Shown here piece by piece: positions 20,721 through 30,434 of a stretch of 64,000 nucleotides of DNA. Both the position numbers and the translations under genes were made by a program. Positions within the stretch are counted from its first letter, which is position 1. Each line of letters opens with the position of its first letter. The notes beneath the pieces were generated by a model, which was not told where the DNA came from, did no database searches, and was given only the letters and a program-made list of their open reading frames with translations. This stretch comes from Corynebacterium mycetoides (GTDB lineage Bacteria; Actinomycetota; Actinomycetes; Mycobacteriales; Mycobacteriaceae), in NCBI RefSeq assembly GCF_900103625.1, contig NZ_LT629700.1, positions 1,116,001 through 1,180,000 of the forward strand. The letters are read 5' to 3'.

Positions 20721-21371
20721 CTACACGCTCACCTGGTCTTTCAGGGCCTCGAACTTCGCGGGCCCGATCCCTTTGACGTCCATCAGCTGCTCGACCGCGG
20801 TAAACAGCCCGTTGGCCTCCCGGTGGGCGACAATCGCCGCGGCGGTGGCCTCCCCTATCCCGGGCAGCGTGGTCAACTCGGCCGCCGAGGCAGTGTTGAG
20901 CGAGACCAGGCCGGGTGCGCCGGGCGCACCGGGCGCATCAGGTGCACCGGGCGGCGGCGCGGCCCCGATAGCCTGGACGTGGATCTGCTGGCCGTCGACA
21001 AGCAGCTGGGCCTGGTTGAGGGCAACGAGATCCGCGTGCGGGTACGGCTGGGCGATCTCCAGCGCCTGCGCGACGCGCGCGCCCTGATCGAGCGTGACCA
21101 ACCCCGGATTGGCCACCTCCCCGACCACAGACACCACGACCTGCTCGGGCGCCGGGGTAGCCTCGGCCGCTGCGTCCCACTGCGGCTCGGGTGGCTCGGG
21201 CGGGCCGGGCCGCAGCATCACCCAACCCGCCAGCAGCGCGAACACGGCCGCCACGGCGGTGGCCGCCTGAGCGGGCTCCACGCGCAGGCGGGGCGAGGGG
21301 TACTCAACGGCGAGGGCGTCTTCCTCCCCCGTGGGCCGGAGAAGCTCCTTGATGCGGTCGGCAGTGCTCAT
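20721..21371 (-). CDS. comEA: ComEA-type helix-hairpin-helix DNA-binding protein
   Basis: A 216-residue membrane-anchored protein. One transmembrane segment lies at about residues 36-55, followed by a Pro-rich linker. Then comes a SLBB domain (VVSVVGEVANPGLVTLDQG) and a C-terminal double helix-hairpin-helix (NTASAAELTTLPGIGEATA ... MDVKGIGPAKFEAL). In competent bacteria ComEA captures double-stranded DNA outside the membrane and feeds ComEC. A Pro/Gly/Ala repeat (APGAPDAPGAPGAPG-like) links SLBB and HhH. Confidence 0.92.
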   Translation of the reverse strand: MSTADRIKELLRPTGEEDALAVEYPSPRLRVEPAQAATAVAAVFALLAGWVMLRPGPPEPPEPQWDAAAEATPAPEQVVVSVVGEVANPGLVTLDQGARVAQALEIAQPYPHADLVALNQAQLLVDGQQIHVQAIGAAPPPGAPDAPGAPGAPGLVSLNTASAAELTTLPGIGEATAAAIVAHREANGLFTAVEQLMDVKGIGPAKFEALKDQVSV

Positions 21372-21450
21372 GCCGCCGACGCTAGAGCGCTCGTTGGCGT
21401 GCGGGAAGAGGGGGCGGCGGACTCTGTGGATAACGTCTGTGAAACGTCAC

Positions 21451-22260
21451 CTACGCGGGTGCGTTCTCCACAAAACCCGACGAGAACACGGCGGACAGGC
21501 CGATGGCTCCGGGGCCGGTGTGCACCGCCACGGCGTCAACAAGAGGCGCCACGATGACCCGCGAGCCCTCGGGCAACACGGCTTTAAGCGTGTCCGCCAG
21601 CGACTGCGCCGCGTTCTCGGCGTCCGCGTGCTGGATCGCCGCGAACACCGGCTCGCCCGCCGCCCTCTCCTGCACCAGCTCGGTGAGCTTGATAAAGGCC
21701 TTGGTCTGGGTGCGCGTCTTGCCGGCCAGCTCCAGCTTTCCGCCGCGCACGTGCAAAATCGGCTTGGTGGCCAGAAGGGCGGCGGAGAGCACCGCGGTGC
21801 CCGTCGACAAGCGGCCGCTCTTGCGCAGCCCGTCGAGCTGGCTCAAGTACAGCCACGTCTCGGAGCTCGCGAGCGTTTCCTCGGCGACCGCGGCGCACGC
21901 GTCCAGGTCAGCCCCCTCGCGGGCGAGCGACGCGGCCGCCATGGCCGCCGCGCCGACGGCCATGCCCGCGGTGTCCGTGTCCAACACGCGCACGGTGTTG
22001 TCGAACACCGCCGACGCGGACACGGCCGCAGACCACGTGGACGACAAGTTCTTGGACAGGTGCAGCGCCACCACGCCGGCGTCACCGCCGCGCTCGAGCT
22101 GGCGCGCATACACCGCGGCGAGCTCTATGGCGGACAGCCCGCTGGTGGAACCGCCATCGTCCTCCATCACGTGCAGCGGCGCGACGGCGATATCGAGCTG
22201 CCGGGCGATGTCGTCCGGCAGGCCAGCGGACGAATCGACGACGATACGTACACCCATCAC
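21451..22260 (-). CDS. DegV-family fatty-acid-binding protein
   Basis: A 269-residue DegV protein, beginning MGVRIVVDSSAGLPDDIARQ after a doubled ATG. The family binds long-chain fatty acids, and in firmicutes (FakB) it presents them to a fatty-acid kinase; no FakA partner is visible here. The start overlaps the stop of gpgP by 4 bp, as part of the conserved gpgP-degV-comEA order. Confidence 0.88.
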   Translation of the reverse strand: MMGVRIVVDSSAGLPDDIARQLDIAVAPLHVMEDDGGSTSGLSAIELAAVYARQLERGGDAGVVALHLSKNLSSTWSAAVSASAVFDNTVRVLDTDTAGMAVGAAAMAAASLAREGADLDACAAVAEETLASSETWLYLSQLDGLRKSGRLSTGTAVLSAALLATKPILHVRGGKLELAGKTRTQTKAFIKLTELVQERAAGEPVFAAIQHADAENAAQSLADTLKAVLPEGSRVIVAPLVDAVAVHTGPGAIGLSAVFSSGFVENAPA

Positions 22261-22925
22261 TCGCTAAACCCCTGGTTCCAGGCGTCCAGGTACCACTGCA
22301 CGCCCTCCGGCGAGGTGGGGAAGGACTGCACACGCGCGGCACCCTCGCGGTAGACGGGCTGCGCCGTCAGCCGCGACGTGTTGGTGTTCTTCAGGCCCGT
22401 GAACAGCGGATACTGCGCCGCGGTGAACCCGAGGAGGTTGGACGTCAGCGCCGAAATCGTGCCGCCGTGCGCCACCATCAACACCGCAGAGTCGTCCCAC
22501 TCCGCGTAGGACGCCATGAGCTCGTCCACCACGGGCCGGGCGCGCCGCGCCACCTCCAGCCGGCTCTCCCCCGCCGGGGGCGCCCAGCCGGCGTTGTTCC
22601 GCCAGTGCGCGCGGACGCCGCCGCTCATGGCGTCGACCTCCGCGTGGGTCTTACCCTGCCACTCACCCAGGTGCGTCTCCCTCAGGCGGGCATCCTCCGT
22701 GATGTCGAGCCCGAGCGAGGCCGCAATGATCTCCGCCGTGTGCCGGGCGCGCGCCAAATCCGAGGAGATAATTTTGGACACGCCCAGACCCTTCATCAAC
22801 TGGGCTGCGGCACGCGCCTGCTCCACGCCGACGCTCGACAGCTCCGTGTCCAGCTGCCCCTGCATGCGGCGCGTGGCGTTGTAGTCGGTCTGCCCGTGGC
22901 GCAGCAGAATTAACCGTCGTCTCAT
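22257..22925 (-). CDS. gpgP: histidine phosphatase, glucosyl-3-phosphoglycerate phosphatase-like
   Basis: A 222-residue phosphoglycerate-mutase-superfamily phosphatase. The RHG motif LILLRHGQTDYN has the phospho-accepting H10, and VAHGGT near residue 165 holds the second histidine. The position next to rsfS and nadD matches mycobacterial gpgP (Rv2419c). There the enzyme dephosphorylates glucosyl-3-phosphoglycerate on the way to methylglucose lipopolysaccharides. Whether this organism makes that product is unknown, so the substrate is inferred from synteny. Confidence 0.8.
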   Translation of the reverse strand: MRRRLILLRHGQTDYNATRRMQGQLDTELSSVGVEQARAAAQLMKGLGVSKIISSDLARARHTAEIIAASLGLDITEDARLRETHLGEWQGKTHAEVDAMSGGVRAHWRNNAGWAPPAGESRLEVARRARPVVDELMASYAEWDDSAVLMVAHGGTISALTSNLLGFTAAQYPLFTGLKNTNTSRLTAQPVYREGAARVQSFPTSPEGVQWYLDAWNQGFSE

Positions 22926-22941
22926 CACTTTTGACCCGGGG

Positions 22942-23430
22942 TTAGAAGTCGTCCCCCGCGCCAGGCCCCTCGCCGGCCAGCGGAATGTCCTCGATCGACG
23001 CCGCCGAGCGCACCGCGGAGGAGTCACCGGCCCCGCCGGGCTCACCGAATGCCGCGTCGCGCTCGTACGGCGGGACGCCTTCGACCTCGTAGACGGGGCA
23101 GTCGGCGTAGAGGCGGTCGAGGCCGTAGAAGTCGCGCTCCGCGTCGCGCTGCACGTGGACGACAATGCTGCCGTAATCCAGCAGGACCCAGCGGTTCTCG
23201 CGGTGACCCTCGCGGCGCTTCGGCTCGAAACCGGCGTCAGTGAGGTCGCCCTCGATCTCCTCCACAATCGCCGCCGTCTGGCGTTCGTTGTCCGCGGAGA
23301 CGATGACGAAAATGTCCGTGATCCCCATGACGTCCGAGACGTCGATCACGGCAATGTTGCGTCCGAGCTTTTCATCCGCGGCCCTCGCCGCGATCGCCGC
23401 CTGGTCAATGGAGGTCTGCAGGGCAGTCAA
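22942..23430 (-). CDS. rsfS: ribosomal silencing factor RsfS
   Basis: A 162-residue protein of the RsfS/Iojap family, which binds L14 and blocks subunit joining in starvation. The motif DVSDVMGITDIFVIVSADNER and the end of the domain RDFYGLDRLYADCP are diagnostic. About 45 acidic, Gly/Ala-rich residues follow the conserved domain, longer than the usual 110-120-residue family size. Gap to gpgP is 16 bp. Confidence 0.93.
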   Translation of the reverse strand: MTALQTSIDQAAIAARAADEKLGRNIAVIDVSDVMGITDIFVIVSADNERQTAAIVEEIEGDLTDAGFEPKRREGHRENRWVLLDYGSIVVHVQRDAERDFYGLDRLYADCPVYEVEGVPPYERDAAFGEPGGAGDSSAVRSAASIEDIPLAGEGPGAGDDF

Positions 23431-23509
23431 ATGCGTGTCGTCCTTTGGGTCGATGAATGCAGCAATTACCTAGTTTCCGAACATTGTCCCACGAAACCGG
23501 CCCGATGTG

Positions 23510-24139
23510 CTAGCCAGCCGTGCGCTGGGGGCGGTACAGACGGTTCTTCGCTATGTACTGCACCACGCCGTCGGGCACCAGGTACCACACGGGGCGCCCC
23601 TCGCTGGCGCGCTGCCGGCAGTCCGTCGAGGAGATCGCCATCGCCGGGATCTCCACGAGGTGCACGCGCTCCTGGTGCTCGACGGGCAGCATGTCCTCCC
23701 GCAGTTCGTAGCCCGGCCGCGTCACCCCGATGAACTCGGCGAGGTCGAACATGTGGTCCCAGTCGTGCCAGGACATGATCGAGCTCAGGGCGTCGGCCCC
23801 GGTGATGAAGAACAGCTCACTGTCCGGATAGAGGGCGCTCAAGTCCTGCAAAGTGTCCACCGTGTACGTCGGCCCTTCGCGGTCGATGTCCACCCGGGAG
23901 ACGCTAAACCGCGGGTTGGAGGCGGTGGCAATCACCGTCATCAAGTATCGGTCCTCGGAGTCCGACACGTGGCGGTCCGCTTTTTGCCACGGGTCCCCCG
24001 TGGGCACGAAGATGACCTCGTCGAGGGTGAACCTGTCGGCCACCTCGCTGGCGGCGACGAGGTGACCGTTGTGGATCGGGTCGAAGGTGCCGCCCATCAC
24101 GCCGATTCTGCGCGGTGCGCCCGGCTGGCTAGTGGTCAT
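23510..24139 (-). CDS. nadD: nicotinate-nucleotide adenylyltransferase
   Basis: A 209-residue NadD that adenylates nicotinate mononucleotide to deamido-NAD in NAD synthesis. It has the nucleotidyltransferase motif [15 protein letters not shown] and the late [13 protein letters not shown] (ISST/SxxR) motif. ATG 24139 ([11 protein letters not shown]) is chosen because it fits the usual length; the open frame continues upstream without an RBS. It precedes rsfS by 79 bp. Confidence 0.94.
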   Translation of the reverse strand: MTTSQPGAPRRIGVMGGTFDPIHNGHLVAASEVADRFTLDEVIFVPTGDPWQKADRHVSDSEDRYLMTVIATASNPRFSVSRVDIDREGPTYTVDTLQDLSALYPDSELFFITGADALSSIMSWHDWDHMFDLAEFIGVTRPGYELREDMLPVEHQERVHLVEIPAMAISSTDCRQRASEGRPVWYLVPDGVVQYIAKNRLYRPQRTAG

Positions 24140-24182
24140 ACCCGATGAGTCTAGAGAGTCCGCGCCCGTCAGGCGGTGCGTT

Positions 24183-25139
24183 CTATCCGTAGCGAACTTG
24201 GTCCACGAACCGGCCCAGGCTGTCGGAGACCTGGTTGTCCCACTGCGAGGGAGCGAGGTAGTAGCGGCCGTGGTTGCCACCGTTGTCCGCCGAGCCCCGC
24301 AGGGTGGCGATGGACAGGTCGCACACGCCGTCCAGCGGCAGACAGTAGTTCACGCGGTTGTCGGTCGCCGCCGCCGTCTTGGAATTGAAGGGCAGACGCC
24401 CCAGGATGCCTCCGGCTCCCCCTCCGCTCACGCCGACGGTGGACCAGTCGCCGGCGGCGGTGTTGGGGTTGCCCATGTAGACCACGCCCGCGAGCTGGCC
24501 CCGGCGGGCGAGCTCCTTTTCGTGCTCGAGCAGAACCATCGCGCCCTGCGAGAAGCCCACCAGGATGTAGCCGGGGCGGCACCCCGTGGCGCCCTCGTAG
24601 TCATTGATCGCCTGCATCACGCCCGAGCGGCCGATTTGGACGGAGTCGAGGAACTCTTCCCCGGCGCGGCGCGCGGTTTGAACCGCCGGCACCGCGTACT
24701 GCACCGCCAGGCCAACGGCCTGCGCGATGGTGGCGGGGACGGCGACCGCCGGGGTGTCGTACTCCGGGTACGTCGCCGGGTAGTAGCGCGGCTCGAGGCC
24801 GATGACCTCGACGTCCTTCATCAGGGAGTTGCCGCCGTGGGTGGCGCGGTAGCGGCCCTCCGCGTGCCGGAGGAAGGCGCGGATGGTCTCGCCCTCCCAG
24901 CCGTTGGAGGTCCACGGCGCCCCGGCGGCGTAGGTGGTGCGGATGACCTGGTTGTTCTGGCCGGACCCGCGCGCGCCGACGACCGCGACGGCCGGGCAGC
25001 GGGTCTGCGCGTCGGCCTGCGTCAGCGCGGTGCCCGGCAGGCCGGCGGCGGGAGCGAGGGTTGCGGTCAAGGCAGCGACGACGGCTGCGACGAGAAGGAG
25101 AACGCGGGTGCGGGCGGAGACGGCGGAGAAACGAAACAC
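24183..25139 (-). CDS. secreted cutinase-family serine esterase
   Basis: A 318-residue exported alpha/beta hydrolase. The GTG start gives a classical signal peptide (basic start, then [18 protein letters not shown], likely cleaved after ADA near residue 44). The cutinase motif GFSQG has nucleophile S197; the late NHGRYY supplies a candidate histidine. Corynebacterial members act on lipids or esters at the cell envelope. It is inserted between nadD and proA, which are neighbours or nearly so in relatives. Alternative start: TTG nine bases upstream of the GTG. Confidence 0.82.
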   Translation of the reverse strand: MFRFSAVSARTRVLLLVAAVVAALTATLAPAAGLPGTALTQADAQTRCPAVAVVGARGSGQNNQVIRTTYAAGAPWTSNGWEGETIRAFLRHAEGRYRATHGGNSLMKDVEVIGLEPRYYPATYPEYDTPAVAVPATIAQAVGLAVQYAVPAVQTARRAGEEFLDSVQIGRSGVMQAINDYEGATGCRPGYILVGFSQGAMVLLEHEKELARRGQLAGVVYMGNPNTAAGDWSTVGVSGGGAGGILGRLPFNSKTAAATDNRVNYCLPLDGVCDLSIATLRGSADNGGNHGRYYLAPSQWDNQVSDSLGRFVDQVRYG

Positions 25140-25156
25140 TCTATGTACCAATTCTG

Positions 25157-25178
25157 TGCTGATTCCGTGCTGATTCCG
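25157..25178. repeat. 11-bp tandem duplication upstream of cutinase gene
   Basis: The unit TGCTGATTCCG occurs twice in direct succession in the presumed 5' untranslated region of the cutinase-family gene, 18 bp upstream of its GTG start. Confidence 0.8.
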
Positions 25179-25226
25179 TGCGGGAAATGTGCGTGCGTTT
25201 GAACGGCTTACAGCATAGAGGTGTCT

Positions 25227-25240
25227 GCGACATCTGTCGC
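25227..25240. promoter_or_regulatory. palindrome overlapping candidate cutinase promoter
   Basis: GCGACATCTGTCGC is a 6+2+6 palindrome. On the minus strand a GCGACA within it lies 17 bp upstream of a TATGCT -10-like element, so it could be an operator over the -35. Confidence 0.3.
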
Positions 25241-25258
25241 GCTGACAAAACGGCCCGG

Positions 25259-26551
25259 TTACGGGCGCACCTGACCCGCGCCCTCCAAAATCCATTTCGT
25301 GCTGGTCAGCTCGGGCAGGGCCATGGGCCCGCGGGCGTGGAGCTTCTGCGTTGAGATGCCGATTTCGGCGCCCATGCCGTACTGCTCGCCGTCCGTGAAG
25401 GCCGTGCTGGCGTTGAGCATCACGGCCGCAGCGTCCACCTCGTCGGCGAATCGCTGCAGCGTGAACGCGTTGCGCGAGGCGATCGCCTCGGTGTGGCCCG
25501 TGGACCACCGAGCGATGTGCTCGATCGCTCCCCCGACGCCGTCGACGACCGCCAGCGCGATGTCCATAGACAGGTACTCCTCGGCCCAGTCGTGCTCTTG
25601 CGCCGGCACGATGTCGGTGGCCCCTAGCGCGCCCAGCGTATCGACGTCCCCGTGCACCGTCACCGCGGCCTCCTGCAGCGCCTCGACCACGCGCACGATG
25701 TCGGCGGCCGGGAGCGCGGCGTCGACAAGCGCGGTCTCGGTTGCGTTGCACACGGACGGGCGTCGGGTCTTGCCGTTGAGCAGCATCGCGATGGCCGCAT
25801 CCAGGTCGGCCTCGGCATCGATGTAGAAGTGGCAGTTGCCGGTGCCCGTCTCAATGGCCGGCACCGTGGCGTTTTCCACCACGGCGTTGATGAGGCGGGC
25901 GGAGCCGCGGGGGATCACGACGTCGACAAGCCCGCGGGCGGTGATCAGGTCCTGGACCGACTCGTGCGTCTCACACGGCAGGAGCTGGACAATCTCGCGC
26001 GGCAACCCGTGCGCGTCTGCTACGTCCTGCAGGATGTCCACCAGCTTCGCGTTGGACACACGCGCCGACTTGGACCCGCGCAGCAGCGCCACGTTGCCCG
26101 ACTTCAGCGCCAGCCCGAACGCGTCGACGGTGACGTTCGGGCGGGCCTCGTAGACCATGCCCATGACGCCGATCGGCACGCGGACCTGGCGCATGCGGAT
26201 GCCGTTGTCCATCGTGCGTCCCTGCAGGACCTCACCGACCGGGTCGCTCAGCCCCGCCACCTGGCGCAGCCCCGAGGCGATCCCCTCGACGCGCGACGCG
26301 TCCAGCGCGAGGCGGTCGGCCAGCGACTCACTCATCCCGGCGGCCCTGCCGGCGGCAACATCGGCGGCGTTGGCCTCGAGGATCTCGTCGGTGCGCTGGA
26401 TGAGCGCACGCGCGGCGTCGACAAGCAGCTCGTTCTTGACCGGGGTCGGCAGCGTTGCCAGCCTGGCGGCGACGGCCTTCGCGGCGCGCGCTTTGGCGAG
26501 GACCTCGTTGCGCTCTGCGGCGCGGGCGGCGGAGTCGTGGTGGTCAGTCAT
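25259..26551 (-). CDS. proA: gamma-glutamyl phosphate reductase
   Basis: A 430-residue aldehyde-dehydrogenase-fold enzyme reducing gamma-glutamyl phosphate to glutamate semialdehyde in proline synthesis. The [12 protein letters not shown] and catalytic-cysteine segment [12 protein letters not shown] are intact. It ends with the conserved [16 protein letters not shown]. It follows proB after a 22-bp gap, so the two proline genes form one unit. Confidence 0.96.
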   Translation of the reverse strand: MTDHHDSAARAAERNEVLAKARAAKAVAARLATLPTPVKNELLVDAARALIQRTDEILEANAADVAAGRAAGMSESLADRLALDASRVEGIASGLRQVAGLSDPVGEVLQGRTMDNGIRMRQVRVPIGVMGMVYEARPNVTVDAFGLALKSGNVALLRGSKSARVSNAKLVDILQDVADAHGLPREIVQLLPCETHESVQDLITARGLVDVVIPRGSARLINAVVENATVPAIETGTGNCHFYIDAEADLDAAIAMLLNGKTRRPSVCNATETALVDAALPAADIVRVVEALQEAAVTVHGDVDTLGALGATDIVPAQEHDWAEEYLSMDIALAVVDGVGGAIEHIARWSTGHTEAIASRNAFTLQRFADEVDAAAVMLNASTAFTDGEQYGMGAEIGISTQKLHARGPMALPELTSTKWILEGAGQVRP

Positions 26552-26573
26552 GCGTCCATCCTAGGCGGTCGCG

Positions 26574-27698
26574 CTACAGGCGCGTCGCGTAGTTGGACAG
26601 GTAATCGGCGTGCACCACCGGGCGGCGCTGGTGGGGCGCGAGATCGCCGGTGTGCCTGCCCAGCATCGTGGCCAGCTCCGCGGCGTCGTAGGCCACCTCG
26701 CCGCGGCCCACGGCCTGGCTGTCCGGCCCAAGGATCTCCACGATGTCGCCGGCGTGAAAGTCCCCCTCCACATCCGTGATGCCCACGGCGAGCAGGCTCG
26801 TGCCGCCGCGGGTGACGGCCTCGACCGCCCCCGCGTCGAGGCGCAGCACGCCCTCGGCGTCGGCGGCGTAGAGCGCCCAGAACTTCCACGCGCTGAGCTT
26901 GGAGCCCGGGCGCGTGTGGAAGACGGTGCCACAGTCGGCGCTGGAGAGTGCCCGACCGATGTCGCTTGCCGACGCCAGCAGCACCGGCACCCCTCCCCGC
27001 GCGGCGAGACGCGCCGCCGACACCTTCGCCGCCATGCCCCCGGTGCCCAGCGCCCCGCCGTCGCCGGCCGAGACGCCCTCTAGGTCCTTGCCGGAGCGGA
27101 CCTGCGAAATCAGCTGCGCGCCCGCGTCGGCGGGGTTGCGGTCGTAGAGCCCGTCGACGTCCGACAGCAGGTAGAGCACATCGGCGGAGACGAGGGTGGC
27201 CACGATGGCGGAGAGGCGATCGTTGTCGCCGAAGCGCATCTCGGACGTGGCCACCGTGTCGTTCTCGTTGACAATCGGCACCGTGCCCAGCTGGCGCAGA
27301 CGGTCAATGGTGCGCTGCGCGTTGCGGGCGCGCTCGCGGCGGCCGGCGTCGGACTGGGTGAGCAGCACCTGGCCGATGGTGCGCCCGTAGCGCGCGAAGG
27401 ATCGCCCCCAGCTCTGCGCGAGGTGCACCTGGCCCACGGCGGCCGCCGCCTGCTTCGTCGCCAGATCCCGTGGGCGGCTGCTCAGCCCGAGGGGCGCCAT
27501 CCCGGCGGCGATCGCGCCCGAGGACACCACGATGACATCGCTGCCGGCGGCCATGCGGGCCTGGAGGGCGTCGACAATCGCGTCGATTTTCGCCTGGCTC
27601 ACCGAGAAATCGTCATTGACCAGCGAGCTCGTGCCGATCTTGACCACCACGCGCTTCGCGGTGGCGATACGGCTGCGCAGGTTCAGCTCCTCACTCAT
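26574..27698 (-). CDS. proB: glutamate 5-kinase
   Basis: A 374-residue enzyme starting proline synthesis by phosphorylating glutamate. The amino-acid-kinase domain ([34 protein letters not shown]) is followed by a C-terminal PUA domain from about residue 285 ([20 protein letters not shown]). ATG 27698 lies 11 bp from the obg stop, giving the order obg-proB-proA on one strand. Confidence 0.96.
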   Translation of the reverse strand: MSEELNLRSRIATAKRVVVKIGTSSLVNDDFSVSQAKIDAIVDALQARMAAGSDVIVVSSGAIAAGMAPLGLSSRPRDLATKQAAAAVGQVHLAQSWGRSFARYGRTIGQVLLTQSDAGRRERARNAQRTIDRLRQLGTVPIVNENDTVATSEMRFGDNDRLSAIVATLVSADVLYLLSDVDGLYDRNPADAGAQLISQVRSGKDLEGVSAGDGGALGTGGMAAKVSAARLAARGGVPVLLASASDIGRALSSADCGTVFHTRPGSKLSAWKFWALYAADAEGVLRLDAGAVEAVTRGGTSLLAVGITDVEGDFHAGDIVEILGPDSQAVGRGEVAYDAAELATMLGRHTGDLAPHQRRPVVHADYLSNYATRL

Positions 27699-27709
27699 GG
27701 GTGACTAGC

Positions 27710-29212
27710 CTAACCCTGCCAGCGCTCGCGGTCGGCCTCCTGGTCCTCGCCGTAGTCGTATTCGTCGATCAGCCCGCGGCGGGCCTGGGAGGCGCGCTTA
27801 CGCTCGGCAGCGGACGCGCGGTCGGTGCCGCCCAGGCGCGCGTCGTGGCCGCGGCCGGCCAGCGTCGGATCGCCGCCCAGCGAGGGCTCCCAGTCGAACG
27901 AGATCTCGCCGATGCTCACGGTGTCGCCTTCGTGCGCGCCGAGCTTGCGCAGCTGATCCTCCACGCCCGCCCGGTTCAGGCGGTCGGACAGGTAACCCAC
28001 TGCCTCCTCGTTGTCGAAATCGGTCTGGCGGATCCACCGCATCGCCTTCTCCCCGGTGACAATCCACGCGCCCTCGAACTCGGGGTCCGGCTCCACCACG
28101 ATGCCGCTGTGGGCGTCCACCGCCCTCGGGCGAATGACCTGGACGTTTGTGGTATCCACCTGCACCTTCGGGCGGCTCTTGCGGGCGGCGCGCACGATCT
28201 CCCACAGCGCCCACTTCAGCTCATCCAGCCCCTCGCGCGTGGCGGTGGAGATGGTGTAGATGGGCCACCCGAACTTCTCCGTGAGGTCCTCTTCCAGGAA
28301 GTCGGCGAGCTCCCGCGCGTCCGGGATGTCCATCTTGTTGAGCACGATGACGCGCGGGCGCTCGCGCAGATCGCCCAGGCCGGTGTCCATGTCCAGCTCC
28401 TCGGCGTAGGTGGACAGCTCCGCCTCGAGCGCCTCGATATCGCTGAGCGGGTCGCGCCCCGGGTCCATCGTTGCGGTGTCCACGACGTGCGCGAGCACGG
28501 CGGTGCGCTCGATGTGGCGGAGGAAGTCCAGCCCGAGGCCCTTGCCCTGGCTCGCGCCCGGAATGAGGCCGGGGACGTCGGCGATGGTGAAGGTGTCATG
28601 GCCCACGTTGACCACGCCCAGGTTCGGCTGCAGGGTGGTGAACGGGTAGTCGGCGATCTTCGGCTTGGCGGCCGAGAGAACTGAGATCAACGAGGACTTG
28701 CCCGCCGACGGGAAACCCACCAGCCCGACGTCCGCCACGGATTTCAGCTCCAGGATGAGGTCGTGCTCTTCGCCGGGCTCGCCTTTGAGCGCGAAGCCCG
28801 GTGCCTTGCGTTTCGCGGTGGCGAGCGCCGCGTTGCCGAGCCCGCCGTAGCCGCCCTCCGCGGCCACGAACCTGGTTCCCGGAACCGTGAGATCCGCCAG
28901 CACCTCCCCGTCGACCGTGCGCACGACCGTGCCCACCGGCACCTCCAAAACAAGGTCCTCGCCGCGGGCGCCGTTGCGGTGGTCGCCTTCCCCGTTGTTC
29001 CCGCGCTTAGCCTTCAAGTGCGGTCGGAACTGGAAGTCCAGCAGCGTGTGCACCTGCGGGGAGACCTCGAAGACGATGTCTCCGCCGTGGCCGCCGTTTC
29101 CTCCGTCGGGGCCTCCCAGCGGCTTGAATTTTTCTCTGTGGACGGACACGCAGCCGTGTCCGCCGTCGCCAGCCTGCAGGTGCAGAACCGCGCGGTCAAC
29201 GAACTGAGCCAT
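27710..29212 (-). CDS. obg: Obg/CgtA GTPase
   Basis: A 500-residue GTPase linked to 50S assembly and stress. The Gly-rich Obg fold occupies about residues 1-160, beginning [20 protein letters not shown]. The G domain has [19 protein letters not shown] and LNKMD. A C-terminal OCT domain follows ([21 protein letters not shown]). RBS AAAGG precedes ATG 29212. A possible promoter lies upstream on minus: TTTGGA (29284-29279) and TAAGGT (29260-29255), 18-bp spacer. In mycobacteria obg follows rpmA; here a membrane protein gene and a palindrome array separate them. Confidence 0.96.
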   Translation of the reverse strand: MAQFVDRAVLHLQAGDGGHGCVSVHREKFKPLGGPDGGNGGHGGDIVFEVSPQVHTLLDFQFRPHLKAKRGNNGEGDHRNGARGEDLVLEVPVGTVVRTVDGEVLADLTVPGTRFVAAEGGYGGLGNAALATAKRKAPGFALKGEPGEEHDLILELKSVADVGLVGFPSAGKSSLISVLSAAKPKIADYPFTTLQPNLGVVNVGHDTFTIADVPGLIPGASQGKGLGLDFLRHIERTAVLAHVVDTATMDPGRDPLSDIEALEAELSTYAEELDMDTGLGDLRERPRVIVLNKMDIPDARELADFLEEDLTEKFGWPIYTISTATREGLDELKWALWEIVRAARKSRPKVQVDTTNVQVIRPRAVDAHSGIVVEPDPEFEGAWIVTGEKAMRWIRQTDFDNEEAVGYLSDRLNRAGVEDQLRKLGAHEGDTVSIGEISFDWEPSLGGDPTLAGRGHDARLGGTDRASAAERKRASQARRGLIDEYDYGEDQEADRERWQG

Positions 29213-29340
29213 GGTGTCCGCCTTTCTTACTGTGTTCTTTGAGTGTTTGTTTCCACCTTACGGACTGGGCAGGGCGTTTCCAAAGGCCGGGCGTGGTGGG
29301 CGGCGGCTTCTCGGTGGCACTGTTGCTGGTCTGGTGATTT

Positions 29341-29608
29341 GTTGAGGTCTAGTAGCTAGACCGCAACGAAATCGGTGTGGCGTTTCCCCAGGTCGCTGCC
29401 TGCGGCCAGGCCTCAAAGCACGCTGAGGTCTAGTAGCTAGACCTCAACGCAACCAGCGCTGCGTTTCCCCAGGTCAGGGCTCGAAGCCAGGCCCTGAAAC
29501 TCGCTGAGGTCTAGTAGCTAGACCTCAACACAACCAGCGCCGCGTTTCCCCAGGTCGCCGCCTGCGGCCAGGCCCTAAAGCACGCTGAGGTCTAGCTGCT
29601 AGACCTCA
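29341..29608. repeat. array of four 23-bp palindromes at an exact 81-bp period
   Basis: Four palindromes start at 29343, 29424, 29505 and 29586, an exact 81-bp period. Each has 10-base arms TGAGGTCTAG and CTAGACCTCA. The central triplet is TAG in copies 1-3 and CTG in copy 4, which makes copy 4 palindromic over 11+1+11. Copy 1 has one arm mismatch (CCGCA) but its pairing extends outward to GTTGAGG/CCGCAAC. The three 58-bp spacers resemble one another and share the 15-mer GCGTTTCCCCAGGTC at 29380, 29461 and 29542. The block fills most of the 408-bp gap between obg and the membrane protein gene. Copy 4 ends 12 bp from that gene's stop. It is not coding: stops occur in every plus frame. Confidence 0.95.
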
Positions 29609-29620
29609 ACACAGAAGACG

Positions 29621-30361
29621 CTACGCAACCGCACCGGCACCGCCCGAAATCTGCCGGTAGATGTACGCCGTGCCCAGGCTGAGCAGCGGAACATAGACGA
29701 GGAGCCCGAGCCCGAGAGTGGCAAACACGATGGCGTAGCACACGATGTTGAGCAGCACGTACGAGCCGAAAACCTTCCAGAAACTCGCCAAGACATCCTG
29801 GCGGGCCCGGCCAAGCGAAACTCCGACACCGTTTCCTTCCAGGATGTAGAACTGCACGAACGTCACGACCAGAAACACCGGGATGAACACGACAATCGCA
29901 GCGATGACGACAACGGTCTGGAGCCACGGGCCCACTGTGGCGGCAAGGAAACTGACTACCCCAAAAATTGCACAAAACGCAAGCATGATGCCAAAGAGCA
30001 CGACGACTGCGAGCGTCATCCGCCCCACAGGAACGCCTCGGAACACGGTCGCCCAGGTCTGCTCCTCTCCCCTGGTTTCGCGCAGTGCGGCGTTGAAAAA
30101 CAGCGCGGAGAAATAGATCGCCAGGGCGAAAAATGCGATGTAAGACAGCACCAAGACAGTGATGTCCGTGGAAGTGAGGGCGGGGACGTCCTCCTCAAAA
30201 ACGAGGTAGCCCCTCGGCGCGAGAACAGCCAGCGTGAGCGCAACTGTGCAGAGCGCGAACAACAGTGTCACGCCGATCCACACATGCCAGGTGCGGGAAA
30301 AGACTCGTTTGAATGAGAAACCGATCGGGTCGACCACTTCCCACGGGGTGTTTGGCGTCAT
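29621..30361 (-). CDS. polytopic membrane protein of unknown function
   Basis: A 246-residue protein with about six transmembrane segments, the first at about residues 27-50 (VWIGVTLLFALCTVALTLAV). It has a soluble N-terminus and two amphipathic cytoplasmic stretches (ETRGEEQTWATVFRGVPVGR; SLGRARQDVLASFWKVFGSY) like those of DUF975/YciC-type families. The nucleotide composition is clearly less GC-rich than its neighbours, suggesting acquisition. It lies between the rpmA terminator and the palindrome array. Function unknown. Confidence 0.75.
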   Translation of the reverse strand: MTPNTPWEVVDPIGFSFKRVFSRTWHVWIGVTLLFALCTVALTLAVLAPRGYLVFEEDVPALTSTDITVLVLSYIAFFALAIYFSALFFNAALRETRGEEQTWATVFRGVPVGRMTLAVVVLFGIMLAFCAIFGVVSFLAATVGPWLQTVVVIAAIVVFIPVFLVVTFVQFYILEGNGVGVSLGRARQDVLASFWKVFGSYVLLNIVCYAIVFATLGLGLLVYVPLLSLGTAYIYRQISGGAGAVA

Positions 30362-30379
30362 GCGGCCAGCCTATATCGC

Positions 30380-30423
30380 ACAAAAACAAGTGCACCCCTG
30401 GTCAACCTGGACCAGGGGTGCAC
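30380..30423 (-). terminator. rho-independent terminator of rplU-rpmA
   Basis: On the minus strand, 14-base arms GTGCACCCCTGGTC and GACCAGGGGTGCAC (30390-30423) flank a 6-base loop, followed by TTGTTTTTGTG. It starts 12 bp after the rpmA stop and overlaps the 5' side of the membrane protein gene's upstream region. Confidence 0.92.
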
Positions 30424-30434
30424 GAAAGTTGCCG

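Noticed and set aside
29341..29608. CRISPR array
   Set aside because: Repeats are spaced regularly, but the spacers are homologous to each other, the units are strongly palindromic with an 81-bp period, and no cas gene is near.
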